Origin: JAVVHE01 sp038238915
GTDB taxonomy: Bacteria; Pseudomonadota; Alphaproteobacteria; Sphingomonadales; Sphingomonadaceae
Assembly (NCBI GenBank): GCA_038238915.1
Contig: JBBSFH010000004.1
Coordinates: 1 to 64,000 of the forward strand
Reading direction: 5' to 3'
Length of the DNA: 64,000 nt
Position numbers and translations under genes: made by a program. The stretch's first letter is position 1. Each line of letters starts with the position of its first letter. The notes under the pieces were generated by a model, which worked only from the letters and a program-made list of their open reading frames with translations, was not told the DNA's origin and did not search any database. This document shows positions 19,886-27,359 of the stretch, one piece after another.

Positions 19886-20140
19886 ATGCCCGAGAAAACG
19901 GTTTCCCTGCGAAAAGCCAATCAGGCCTTTGCTCGCTATGTCAGGCAGGTCGAGGCAGGCGCGGCCTACACGATTACCCGCAACGGCACGCCGGTCGCGC
20001 GCCTGATCCCCGTCGACCGGACCAGCCGTCGCCTAACCGCAGAGCAACAAGCCGCCCGCGCCCGAACCCGTGCGCGCGCCGCCAGCGGATGGCCGATCGC
20101 CGCCGGACCGCTCGACCGCGACGCGCTGCATGAGCATTGA
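19886..20140 (+). CDS. Phd/YefM-type antitoxin
   Basis: 84 residues. The N-terminal half (VSLRKANQAFARYVRQVEAG, then YTITRNGTPVARLIPV) is the classic prevent-host-death DNA-binding fold. The Arg/Ala-rich C-terminal half is the usual flexible toxin-binding tail. The ATG has GGAGGT upstream and a palindrome just before that. The gene overlaps the PIN toxin gene by 11 bp, the common antitoxin-first arrangement, so it should neutralise the toxin and repress the operon. Confidence 0.9.
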   Translation: MPEKTVSLRKANQAFARYVRQVEAGAAYTITRNGTPVARLIPVDRTSRRLTAEQQAARARTRARAASGWPIAAGPLDRDALHEH

Positions 20141-20591
20141 GCGCTTCAGCCTCGACAGCAACATCCTCGTCTACGCGCTAGACAACATGGCTGGCCTCAA
20201 ACACGAACTCGCAGCCGAGATCGTCGACCGCGCCGCGACACGCGACTGCTGGCTGACTTTGCAGGCGCTGTCCGAGTTCTACGCGGCGGTTACGCGCAAG
20301 GGGATCGTGCCGCGCGTCGAGGCGGCCGCGCAGGTCGAGGATTGGCTGACGCTGTTTCCCACGCTGGCGGCATCCTCCCGCCCGGTTCGCGCCGCGCTCG
20401 CCCATGCAACGGCCGGACGAGCGAGCTACTGGGATGCGTTGCTCGCAGAGACCGGGGGGGAGGGCGGGTGTGCGGTCGTGCTTTCTGAGGACATCGCCGA
20501 CGGCGCACGCATGGGCACCGCGATAATCCGGCATCCGTTTTGCGACGATGGCCTTTCGCCCGCATGTCTCGAAGTTCTGGGCCTTGGCTAG
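20130..20591 (+). CDS. PIN-domain toxin (VapC-like ribonuclease)
   Basis: 153 residues. The PIN fold acidic residues are visible: Asp9 (FSLDSNILVYALD), Glu49 (ALSEFYAAV), Asp102 (SYWDALLAE) and Asp121 (LSEDIADG). It is expected to be a Mg2+-dependent endoribonuclease that acts on tRNA or rRNA when the antitoxin is lost. All catalytic positions look intact, so the toxin is probably active. The ATG at 20130 overlaps the antitoxin end; the frame extends upstream but only as a shadow of the antitoxin. It follows the IS scar, fitting acquired DNA. Confidence 0.9.
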   Translation: MSIERFSLDSNILVYALDNMAGLKHELAAEIVDRAATRDCWLTLQALSEFYAAVTRKGIVPRVEAAAQVEDWLTLFPTLAASSRPVRAALAHATAGRASYWDALLAETGGEGGCAVVLSEDIADGARMGTAIIRHPFCDDGLSPACLEVLGLG

Positions 20592-20735
20592 GGGCGCTAG
20601 CAGACCAATAGATAAATTGCTAAATGCAGGAATTGCGAATGAATAGTTAAAGGGCACACCGTAAGCAGTACTGATCAAAAGCTCCCACCGGTAACATCCA
20701 GAAAAGCAAAGGCTATATGGCCGTTTCCGGTCCGA

Positions 20736-20820
20736 TGGTGCGGGCGGTCGGAATCGAACCGACACTCCTCTCGGAACCGGATTTTGAGTCCGGCGCGTCT
20801 ACCAGTTCCACCACGCCCGC
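20736..20820 (-). tRNA. tRNA-Leu(CAA)
   Basis: The minus strand gives an 85-nt class II tRNA with acceptor GCGGGCG/CGCCCGC and encoded ACCA. The D arm is TGGTGGAACTGGTAGACG. The anticodon stem CCGGA/TCCGG encloses loop CTCAAAA (anticodon CAA, reading UUG), and a long variable arm follows. The T loop is GTTCGATTC. It lies 7 bp after tRNA-Gly on the same strand, so they may be one transcript. Confidence 0.96.
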
Positions 20821-20827
20821 AAAAGAC

Positions 20828-20902
<75 letters not shown>

Positions 20903-21016
20903 TCGGCGTTGGTAAGCCTCAGCGTTAGCAAGCCGCACCCGCGTATGCAAGCGCAAGGCTTGCCCGCGCCCGCGTGCTGGCCACATAGCGGTTTCCAATC
21001 CGCCGGAGACCGCCCC

Positions 21017-21916
21017 TTGGCCAGCATCGCCACCGCCGCAACCGAACGTTCCAGCCTCGAAGGATTCCGCCGCGACGTGATCGAGGCGTCGATGAGCGCG
21101 CTTGTCCTTGTCGATTTCTGGGCGACGTGGTGCGGCCCGTGCAAGACGTTCACTCCGATCATCGAGCGGGTGGTTGCGGGGTATGCGCCGCGCGTCGCGC
21201 TGGTGAAGATCGACATTGACCGCAACCCGACGATCGCTGGTCAGCTTCGCGTACAATCGGTGCCCACGGTCTACGCGTTCCTCGCAGGCCAGCCCGTCGA
21301 CGCGTTCGCGGGAGCGGTGGGCGAGCGTGAACTGAAGGCGTTCATCGATCGGCTGCTTGCGGCTGCGCCCCCGGTGCCGGGCGAGGTGGAGGATATCGGG
21401 CCGCTGGTCGAAGCAGCACTTGCCGCGCTCGACGAGGGGGCCGTTGCGGAGGCGCTCGAGATGCTCCGCGAATTGTCGACCGAAGCGCCCGAGCGCGCCG
21501 ATGTCGCTGCAGGGCTCGCGCGCGGCTTGACCATGAGCGGCGATGCCGAAGGCGCGCTTGCGGCGCTCGACGCGCTGCCCGAGGCTGCGAAGAAGGACGC
21601 GGCGGTAGGCCAGGCCCGCGCGGCGGCGACGCTCGCGCTTTCGGCAGGGCCAGTAGGTGATCTTGCCGCAGCGCGCGCGGCGGTGGCGGCACGTCCCGAC
21701 GATCCTGACGCGGCATTCGCGCTGGCCAACGCGCTGATCGCGGGCGGCGAGCGCGATGCGGCTTCGGACGCGTTGCTCGGCATGATCGCGCGGGACCGTG
21801 AATGGAACGAGGCGGCGGCGAAAGCCCGGCTGCTGCAATTGTTCGAAGCCGTCGGGCTCGCCGATCCGTGGGTCGTCGGGCAGCGGCGGCGTCTGTCCGC
21901 GATTATGTTCGCATGA
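21017..21916 (+). CDS. ybbN: thioredoxin-domain/TPR protein (YbbN/CnoX-like)
   Basis: 299 residues. The N-terminal thioredoxin domain (about residues 15-115) has the active-site-type motif WCGPC (Cys39, Cys42) in LVDFWATWCGPCK. The rest is helical TPR-like sequence, typical of the co-chaperone YbbN/CnoX, which protects proteins from oxidation and hands them to chaperones. No ATG precedes the thioredoxin fold. A TTG at 21017 has GGAGA nine bases upstream and gives the normal N-terminus, whereas the ATG at 21091 would remove part of the fold. It overlaps the next gene as ATGA. Confidence 0.88.
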   Translation: MASIATAATERSSLEGFRRDVIEASMSALVLVDFWATWCGPCKTFTPIIERVVAGYAPRVALVKIDIDRNPTIAGQLRVQSVPTVYAFLAGQPVDAFAGAVGERELKAFIDRLLAAAPPVPGEVEDIGPLVEAALAALDEGAVAEALEMLRELSTEAPERADVAAGLARGLTMSGDAEGALAALDALPEAAKKDAAVGQARAAATLALSAGPVGDLAAARAAVAARPDDPDAAFALANALIAGGERDAASDALLGMIARDREWNEAAAKARLLQLFEAVGLADPWVVGQRRRLSAIMFA

Positions 21917-22563
21917 GCGCGTCCGCCCTCCCTCCCCTGGACTTGCCCGCAGCACTGCCCGTGTTTCCGCTGGCCGGTGCGGTTCTGCTTCCGGGCGGGG
22001 CCATGCCGCTCAACATTTTCGAGCCACGGTATCTGGCGATGGTAGCGGACGCGGTGGCGGGGGACCGCATGATCGGCATCGTCCAGCCGCGCGACGAGAA
22101 CGAGGTGCCCGCGCTTTACGCGGTCGGCGGGCTCGGCCGCATCACCGAATTCGCCGAGACGCCCGATGGCCGCTATCTCGTGGTGCTCTCGGGGATGGTG
22201 CGCTTCCGTGTGGCGGCCGAGATCGAGGTCGAGACGCCTTACAGGCAGGTCGTGCCCGATTTCGAGCCGTATATGCAGGATCTGGGCGATCCGGCACCGA
22301 TAGCGGCGGATGCTCGGGCGGGGGTGGAGGCTGCGCTCAAGGTCTATCTCGATGCGAACGGGCTGTCGGCGGACTGGGAAGCGGTGGCGCAGGCGGACGA
22401 CGATGCGTTGGTGCGGACGCTGGCGGCGGTTTGTCCGTTCGAGCCGGTGGAGAAGCAGGCGCTGCTCGAAGCTGCCGATTTGCCCGCGCGCGCCGACATG
22501 CTGGTCGCGCTGATGCGTTTCGCGCCGGGGGTGGGGGAAGTGCCGAGTTCGATGCTGCAATGA
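21913..22563 (+). CDS. Lon-substrate-binding (LON N-terminal) domain protein
   Basis: 216 residues. It matches the stand-alone LON substrate-binding domain: LPVFPLAGAVLLPGGAMPLNIFEPRYLAM near the start, then RMIGIVQPRD and the GRITEFAETPDGRYLVVLSG strand pair. No AAA or protease domain is present, so it is not Lon itself. A role in protein quality control is suggested by the YbbN-like gene it overlaps (ATGA) but is not proven. It also overlaps the Trm112-like gene (ATGA), so the three form one translational unit. Confidence 0.9.
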   Translation: MSASALPPLDLPAALPVFPLAGAVLLPGGAMPLNIFEPRYLAMVADAVAGDRMIGIVQPRDENEVPALYAVGGLGRITEFAETPDGRYLVVLSGMVRFRVAAEIEVETPYRQVVPDFEPYMQDLGDPAPIAADARAGVEAALKVYLDANGLSADWEAVAQADDDALVRTLAAVCPFEPVEKQALLEAADLPARADMLVALMRFAPGVGEVPSSMLQ

Positions 22564-22808
22564 CGAGGGCGATCAATCCCCGGCTGCTCGAAATCCTCGT
22601 ATGCCCGCTCAGCAAGGCGCGGCTTGAGTATGACGCAGCCGCACAGGAACTCGTCTGCTACGAATCCGGGCTCGCCTATCCGATTCACGACGGTGTGCCG
22701 GTGATGCTGGTCGAGGAAGCGCGCATGCTTGGCGAGGACGCGCCTGACCAAGTCAGCGGGGGCGCGGCCCTAAGCCGCGCCCCGCCGCCAACTACGCCTT
22801 CTTCTTAA
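22560..22808 (+). CDS. Trm112-family protein
   Basis: 82 residues. The core (NPRLLEILVCPLSKARLEYD, then ELVCYESGLAYPIHDGVPVML) is that of the Trm112/YcaR zinc-ribbon-like family. In other organisms Trm112 proteins activate methyltransferases; the bacterial role is not settled. The family's CPxC pattern is degenerate here (CPLSK), so zinc may not be bound. The last 18 residues are low-complexity, and the end overlaps the convergent PsiF-like gene by 17 bp. The ATG overlaps the LON-domain gene stop. Confidence 0.88.
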   Translation: MTRAINPRLLEILVCPLSKARLEYDAAAQELVCYESGLAYPIHDGVPVMLVEEARMLGEDAPDQVSGGAALSRAPPPTTPSS

Positions 22809-23286
22809 GGCACTCGGACGAGAACTGGCGCCACGTCTTGCCAGCCGTGGTGCCCGCCTTCTTCATCTCCTGCCACTGCGCGCCGCACGCCTTCATCCGG
22901 CCCGCAGCCGCAAGCTGCGCCGGGCTACGCGGCTTTTCAACCTTTGCGCCAGCAGCGGTCGCAGGCGCGGCAGCCATCGGGGCAGCGGCCATCGGCGCGG
23001 CGGCGGGCTTGGTGGCCACAACCGGAGATGCAGTGGCCATCGGCGCGGCCATCGGGGCAGCCTTGGCCTTGCGTACGTGCTCTTTCTTCGCGGGAGCAGC
23101 CGCCATCGGCGCAGCCGGGGTTGCAGTCGCCATCGGCGCGGCCGTCGGGGCAGCCTTGGCCTTGCGCACGCGCGCCTTCTCCGGAGCAACAGCGGCGGCG
23201 GTGGTTGCAGGCGCGGCGGTCTGCGCGAACGCGGCGGCAGGAACCGCAAACAATGCGAGCGCGAGCAGGGTGGTGCGAAGTGTCAT
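22792..23286 (-). CDS. secreted Ala/Pro/Lys-rich protein with PsiF-like C-terminus
   Basis: 164 residues. A signal peptide (MTLRTTLLALALFAVPAAAFAQ) leads into a low-complexity middle with two direct repeats, VRKAKAAPTAAPMATA and VRKAKAAPMAAPMATA. The C-terminal 30 residues (RMKACGAQWQEMKKAGTTAG, then SECLKKK) resemble a PsiF repeat. Function is unknown; export to the periplasm is likely. The ATG at 23286 follows GGGAGA at good spacing, and a longer frame with 11 extra residues lacks support. The repeats are also seen at DNA level, so unequal recombination could change the length. The stop overlaps the Trm112-like gene. Confidence 0.82.
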   Translation of the reverse strand: MTLRTTLLALALFAVPAAAFAQTAAPATTAAAVAPEKARVRKAKAAPTAAPMATATPAAPMAAAPAKKEHVRKAKAAPMAAPMATASPVVATKPAAAPMAAAPMAAAPATAAGAKVEKPRSPAQLAAAGRMKACGAQWQEMKKAGTTAGKTWRQFSSECLKKKA

Positions 23287-23382
23287 GAACGATCTCCCGG
23301 GTGAGTTAATGAACGACATCTAACATCGGTGCAGTGACGCGCACGTCGCCGGTTCATGAAACTCGCGTAACGCTTGTTGCTT

Positions 23383-24459
23383 CTAAAGCAGTGAAAGTTG
23401 CTGGGGGCCCGCGCGTTGAAAGCGATCGATCGCCAACGGCGGCAAACGCCCCTCGATCCCATACCGCCGCCGCGCGGCGGCGACGCGCGCGTGGAGCAGA
23501 TCGGCATATGGCCCGGAGCCACGCATCCGCGAGCCGAATTCGGGATCATTCTCGCGCCCATCGCGGATGTTGCGGATCAGGCTCATCACATGCGCCGCGC
23601 GATCGGGATAATGCGTGGCGAGCCAATCCCTGAACAGCGGCGCAACTTCATTGGGAAGGCGGATCGGGATCGCGTGCAACGCCTGCGCGCCCGCTACAGC
23701 GGCGGCTTCCACCAGCGCCTCGATCTCGTGATCGGTGATTGCGGGGATGATTGGCGCGATCATCACGGCCACCGGCACCCCCGCATCGCGCAGCGCGCGC
23801 ACTGCGGCGAGGCGGCGCGCCGGCGCGGACGCGCGTGGTTCCAGCTTGCGCGCGAGCACCGGATCTAGCGTGGTGACCGAGAGGCCCACGTGCGTGAGGC
23901 CCTGCGCGGCGAGCGAGGCGAGCAGATCGAGATCGCGCAGAACCCGGTCCGATTTGGTGACGATCGAGACGGGGTGGCCGAATTCGAGCATCACATCGAG
24001 CAGGCCGCGCGTGATCGCGTGTGTCGCCTCGATCGGCTGGTAGGGATCGGTGTTGGTCCCCATCGCGATCGTCGCGGGTTTGTAGCCGCGCTTGGAAAGT
24101 TCGGCGCGCAGCAGACGTGGCGCATCGGGCTTGGCGAACAGCTTCGTTTCGAAATCGAGGCCGGGGGAGAGGTTGTGGAACGCGTGGGAGGGCCGCGCGA
24201 AGCAGTAGATGCAGCCATGTTCGCATCCACGATAGGCATTGATCGAGCGATCGAAGGGGACATCGGGGGACGCATTTCTGGTGATGATCGTGCGCGGATG
24301 TTCGATCGTGGTGGTGGTGCGCGGCGGGGGGACATCCTCGTCGATCAGCGGCTGCGCGTCGCGCCAATCGCCGTCCAACTCGCGCGACGGATCGTCGAAG
24401 CGCGCCGAGCGGGCGTTGAGTGTGGCGCCGCGGCCCTTGTGGAGGATCGACTCGTGCAT
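23383..24459 (-). CDS. PA0069-family radical SAM protein
   Basis: 358 residues. CX3CX2C (Cys79, Cys83, Cys86 in YRGCEHGCIYCFARPSH) binds the 4Fe-4S cluster of radical SAM enzymes. The N-terminal HKGRGATLNARSARF and the ARPSHAF stretch define the PA0069/SplB-like subfamily. The reaction is unknown; relatives of spore photoproduct lyase suggest a nucleic acid repair-type role. A perfect LexA-type box lies 25-39 bp before the start, which supports a DNA-damage link. No Shine-Dalgarno sequence is evident, so translation could begin close to the 5' end of the message. Confidence 0.9.
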   Translation of the reverse strand: MHESILHKGRGATLNARSARFDDPSRELDGDWRDAQPLIDEDVPPPRTTTTIEHPRTIITRNASPDVPFDRSINAYRGCEHGCIYCFARPSHAFHNLSPGLDFETKLFAKPDAPRLLRAELSKRGYKPATIAMGTNTDPYQPIEATHAITRGLLDVMLEFGHPVSIVTKSDRVLRDLDLLASLAAQGLTHVGLSVTTLDPVLARKLEPRASAPARRLAAVRALRDAGVPVAVMIAPIIPAITDHEIEALVEAAAVAGAQALHAIPIRLPNEVAPLFRDWLATHYPDRAAHVMSLIRNIRDGRENDPEFGSRMRGSGPYADLLHARVAAARRRYGIEGRLPPLAIDRFQRAGPQQLSLL

Positions 24460-24483
24460 GCACCGGATCTATCCGCAACGGCG

Positions 24484-24498
24484 GAACACAGCAAGAAC
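24484..24498 (-). promoter_or_regulatory. LexA (SOS) box
   Basis: The minus strand reads GTTCTTGCTGTGTTC, an exact GTTC-N7-GTTC, the LexA operator form of Alphaproteobacteria. It overlaps a possible -35 element (TTGCTG) with ATAGAT as -10 16 bp later, placing it for repression of the radical SAM gene that starts at 24459. Confidence 0.65.
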
Positions 24499-24505
24499 GT
24501 TTACC

Positions 24506-24946
24506 TTATCCCGCCGCGATATGCGCCGCGATCTCGTTGATGCCAAAGCCGGTCAAGTCCTTGGGCATCTCGCCCAGCAGCCGCGATTCGACCGCCTTGC
24601 CATAATGTTTGCGCATCTCGCCCAGCGTGTGCGGTGGCGCGATCACCACGACATGCTCGGCCCAGCTATCGGTGGCGAGCGCGTTCAGCAGATCGGCGGT
24701 GTGGCGAGCGAAGCGATCCTCGCCGATCTGGTGCCAATCGGTCTGCGCGACCACACTGCGGCCATGGCCAACCCTGCTGTGGCTCTTGCCGGGGCGATCG
24801 GTGCCCTGATCGTGGGTGGGGGCGTGCGCTTGCGTTTCATGCTCGACGATCTCGAGCCGGGGGTGGGCTGCATCCCCGCCATTGCGGAGCAGAAGCAGCT
24901 TGGCACCATCGGCGACCGCGATCAGGGTGTTGTGGGGAAGGTTCAT
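24506..24946 (-). CDS. host-attachment family protein
   Basis: 146 residues. LIAVADGAKLLLLRNGG at the start, a His-rich polar middle (HAPTHDQGTDRPGKSHSR) and VVVIAPPHTLGEMRKHYGKAV with a final LTGFGINEIAAHI match the family first described as required for attachment to host cells. The fold resembles eRF1 domain 2, but no molecular function is established. The ribosome-binding site is weak. It lies upstream of the LexA box on the same strand and diverges from serS. Confidence 0.85.
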   Translation of the reverse strand: MNLPHNTLIAVADGAKLLLLRNGGDAAHPRLEIVEHETQAHAPTHDQGTDRPGKSHSRVGHGRSVVAQTDWHQIGEDRFARHTADLLNALATDSWAEHVVVIAPPHTLGEMRKHYGKAVESRLLGEMPKDLTGFGINEIAAHIAAG

Positions 24947-25116
24947 GGCGTGGAGAACGAGCGGAGCGGCGTTAGGGTGCAGCCCTCCTCCGCGGCAAGA
25001 CGGATGCGGCCCGTGATCGCGTCGCTATTGCTCGGGCGGAACCCTGTACGCGCAACTGCAAGGGTCTCGCTGGCGTAACTTGGCCGCGTGCGTTCCCGCA
25101 GGCATAGGTGCGGGCC

Positions 25117-26391
25117 ATGCATGACATTCGCGCGCTACGCTCCGACCCTGCCGCCTTCGATGCCGCGCTCGCCCGCCGCGGTGCTGCGCCAGAGGCTGCC
25201 CGCGTGCTCGCGGTGGATACCGAGCTTCGCGCGGTGCTGACCGAATTGCAGGAGGGTCAGGCGCGGCGGAACGAGGCTTCGAAGGCGATCGGCGCGGCGA
25301 AGGCGGTGCGCGACGAGGGCGCGGCCGCCGTGTTGATGGCCGAGGTCGCGGTGCTGAAGGAGCGGATGCCCGCGCTGGAGGAGCGCGCGCGGGTGGGGGA
25401 GGCGACGGTGCGGGACGCATTGCTCGCCCTCCCCAACGCGCCCGCCGCCGATGTGCCCGAAGGGGCGGACGAGCATGGCAATGTGGAGGTGCATCGGCGT
25501 GGGCTGGTTGCTGCGTTCGATTTTGTGGCGCTGGAGCATGATGAGCTCGCGGGGCCGCTCGGCTACGATCCCGATGCGGCGGCCGCGATTTCGGGGGCGC
25601 GTTTCGCGGTGCTGAAGGGACCGGTCGCGCGGCTGCACCGGGCGCTGGGGCAGTATATGCTCGATGCGCAGATCGCTGCCGGATATACCGAGATTGCGCC
25701 GCCGCTGCTGGTGCGCGGCGCGGCGATGCTGGGCACGGGGCAGTTGCCCAAGTTTGCCGAGGACTCGTTCCATACGACGGACGATCGCTGGCTGATCCCC
25801 ACCGCCGAGGTGAGCCTCACCAACCTCGTGCGCGAGCGTATCCTCGCAGAAACCGATCTGCCGCTGCGCTTCGTTGCGCTCACACCGTGCTTCCGCTCGG
25901 AGGCGGGATCGGCGGGGCGCGATACGCGCGGGCTGATCCGCCAGCATCAGTTCGACAAGGTGGAGATGGTATCGATCACCACGCCGGACGCGAGCGAGGC
26001 CGAGCATGAGCGGATGACGGGGTGCGCGGAAGCCGTGCTCGACGCGCTGGGGCTGCCGTATCGGCGGATGCTGCTGTGCGCGGGCGATATGGGGTTTTCG
26101 GCGCGCAAGACATACGATCTTGAGGTGTGGCTGCCGGGGCAGGGGCAGTACCGCGAGATTTCGAGCTGTTCGAACTGTGGCGATTTCCAGGCGCGCCGCA
26201 TGGATGCGCGCTTCCGGGCGGCGGGCGCGAAGGGGACCGGGTTCGTCCACACGCTGAACGGCAGCGGGCTGGCGGTGGGGCGCACGCTGGTGGCGGTGCT
26301 GGAGAATTACCAGCAGGCGGACGGCAGCGTGCGCGTGCCCGACGCGCTGCGCGGGCACATGGGTGGGGTAGAGGTACTTCGCCCGGCCTGA
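25117..26391 (+). CDS. serS: seryl-tRNA synthetase
   Basis: 424 residues. Charges tRNA-Ser. An N-terminal antiparallel coiled coil (about residues 25-100) is followed by the class II catalytic core: motif 2 FRSEAGSAGRDTRGLIRQHQF and motif 3 LNGSGLAVGRTLVAVLENYQ. The substrate region TAEVSLTNL and the EISSCSNCGDFQARR stretch are both typical of bacterial SerRS. The ATG at 25117 (MHDIRALRSDP) begins at the conserved N-terminus; the 9-bp longer GTG start is less likely. Confidence 0.97.
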   Translation: MHDIRALRSDPAAFDAALARRGAAPEAARVLAVDTELRAVLTELQEGQARRNEASKAIGAAKAVRDEGAAAVLMAEVAVLKERMPALEERARVGEATVRDALLALPNAPAADVPEGADEHGNVEVHRRGLVAAFDFVALEHDELAGPLGYDPDAAAAISGARFAVLKGPVARLHRALGQYMLDAQIAAGYTEIAPPLLVRGAAMLGTGQLPKFAEDSFHTTDDRWLIPTAEVSLTNLVRERILAETDLPLRFVALTPCFRSEAGSAGRDTRGLIRQHQFDKVEMVSITTPDASEAEHERMTGCAEAVLDALGLPYRRMLLCAGDMGFSARKTYDLEVWLPGQGQYREISSCSNCGDFQARRMDARFRAAGAKGTGFVHTLNGSGLAVGRTLVAVLENYQQADGSVRVPDALRGHMGGVEVLRPA

Positions 26392-26499
26392 ATGTCACGG
26401 GCTCTACGCTCGACATTGTGATCGTTACCCCGTAGGGCGCGGGCGTCCGTTTCGTCCTGGAACGCACGACCCCCGATTCCCGCACGGAGCTTGCCCGCG

Positions 26500-27183
26500 A
26501 TGATCCAGTTTTACTTCAGCCCCGCCCCCAATCCCGCCAAGGTCGGCCTGATGCTCGAGGAAACCGGCCTCGCCTACGAGCCCCTGCCCGTCGATACGCG
26601 CAAGGGGGAGCAGCACGCGCCTGCGTTCCTGAAGCTGAACCCCAACGGCAAAGTCCCCGTGATCGTGGACGGGCATGCGGTGGTGTTCGATAGCAATGCG
26701 ATCCTGCTGTATCTGGCCGAGAAGACCGGGCAGTTCCTTCCCGCCAATACGCCTGCGCTCAAAGGCCAGCTCTATTCGTGGCTGATGTTCGTGGCGACGG
26801 GGATCGGGCCCTATTCGGGCCAGTATGTCCACTTCAACCACTTCGCACCCGCGCCCAAGGACTATGCGATCGAGCGCTACAAGTTCGAGGCCGAGCGCCA
26901 TTGGAATATCCTCAACGATCATCTTGGCGCGCACGAGTATATGGTGGGCGACAGCTACACGATCGTCGACATGGCGGTGTTCGGCTGGGGCCGCCCGGTG
27001 CCGTTCATCTTCGGCGAGCATGGCTGGGCCAAGTTTCCCCATGTGAAGCGCCTGTTCGACTGGATCAGCGCGCGCCCCGCAGCAGAACGCCTGAACGCGC
27101 GCCTCGCGCAGTTCAGCTTCAAGGCCGAGATGGATGACGAGGCGAAGGCGGCGATGTTCCCCTCGATGGCGAAGGCGGCATGA
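26500..27183 (+). CDS. glutathione S-transferase family protein
   Basis: 227 residues. An N-terminal thioredoxin-like domain (IQFYFSPAPNPAKVGLMLEE, then NPNGKVPVIVDGHAVVFDSNAIL with the cis-Pro and the glutathione gamma-glutamyl contact) is followed by an all-helical domain ending in DSYTIVDMAVFGWG, where the N-capping Asp is conserved. The sequence is closest in feel to bacterial YghU/YfcG-type nu-class enzymes, which may reduce organic hydroperoxides; this is inference. The ATG at 26500 is preferred over a TTG at 26491, which sits too near the GGAG sequence. Confidence 0.9.
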   Translation: MIQFYFSPAPNPAKVGLMLEETGLAYEPLPVDTRKGEQHAPAFLKLNPNGKVPVIVDGHAVVFDSNAILLYLAEKTGQFLPANTPALKGQLYSWLMFVATGIGPYSGQYVHFNHFAPAPKDYAIERYKFEAERHWNILNDHLGAHEYMVGDSYTIVDMAVFGWGRPVPFIFGEHGWAKFPHVKRLFDWISARPAAERLNARLAQFSFKAEMDDEAKAAMFPSMAKAA

Positions 27184-27229
27184 ACTTGGCTAGGGCGTGA
27201 TCGAGCTGCGCTGGTTCCGCCCGGCCGGA

Positions 27230-27322
27230 CCCCCTCCGTCTCGCTGCGCTCGCCACCTCCCCCAGAGGGGGAGGATCTTAGATCCTCCCCCTCTGGGGGA
27301 GGTGCCCGGAGGGCGGAGGGGG
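27230..27322. repeat. nested inverted repeat, probable bidirectional terminator
   Basis: A perfect 24-bp inverted repeat (27254-27277 and 27281-27304) with a 3-nt centre is enclosed by outer arms CCCCCTCCG (27230-27238) and CGGAGGGGG (27314-27322). It lies between the convergent ends of the glutathione transferase and methyltransferase genes. Its CTCCCCC/GGGGGAG arms resemble the elements at 55887-55930 and 58872-58995, so it looks like a copy of a dispersed intergenic palindrome. Confidence 0.75.
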
Positions 27323-27359
27323 GCCGACTGGGCGCAATGCAACTCGGCTGGACAGGGGC

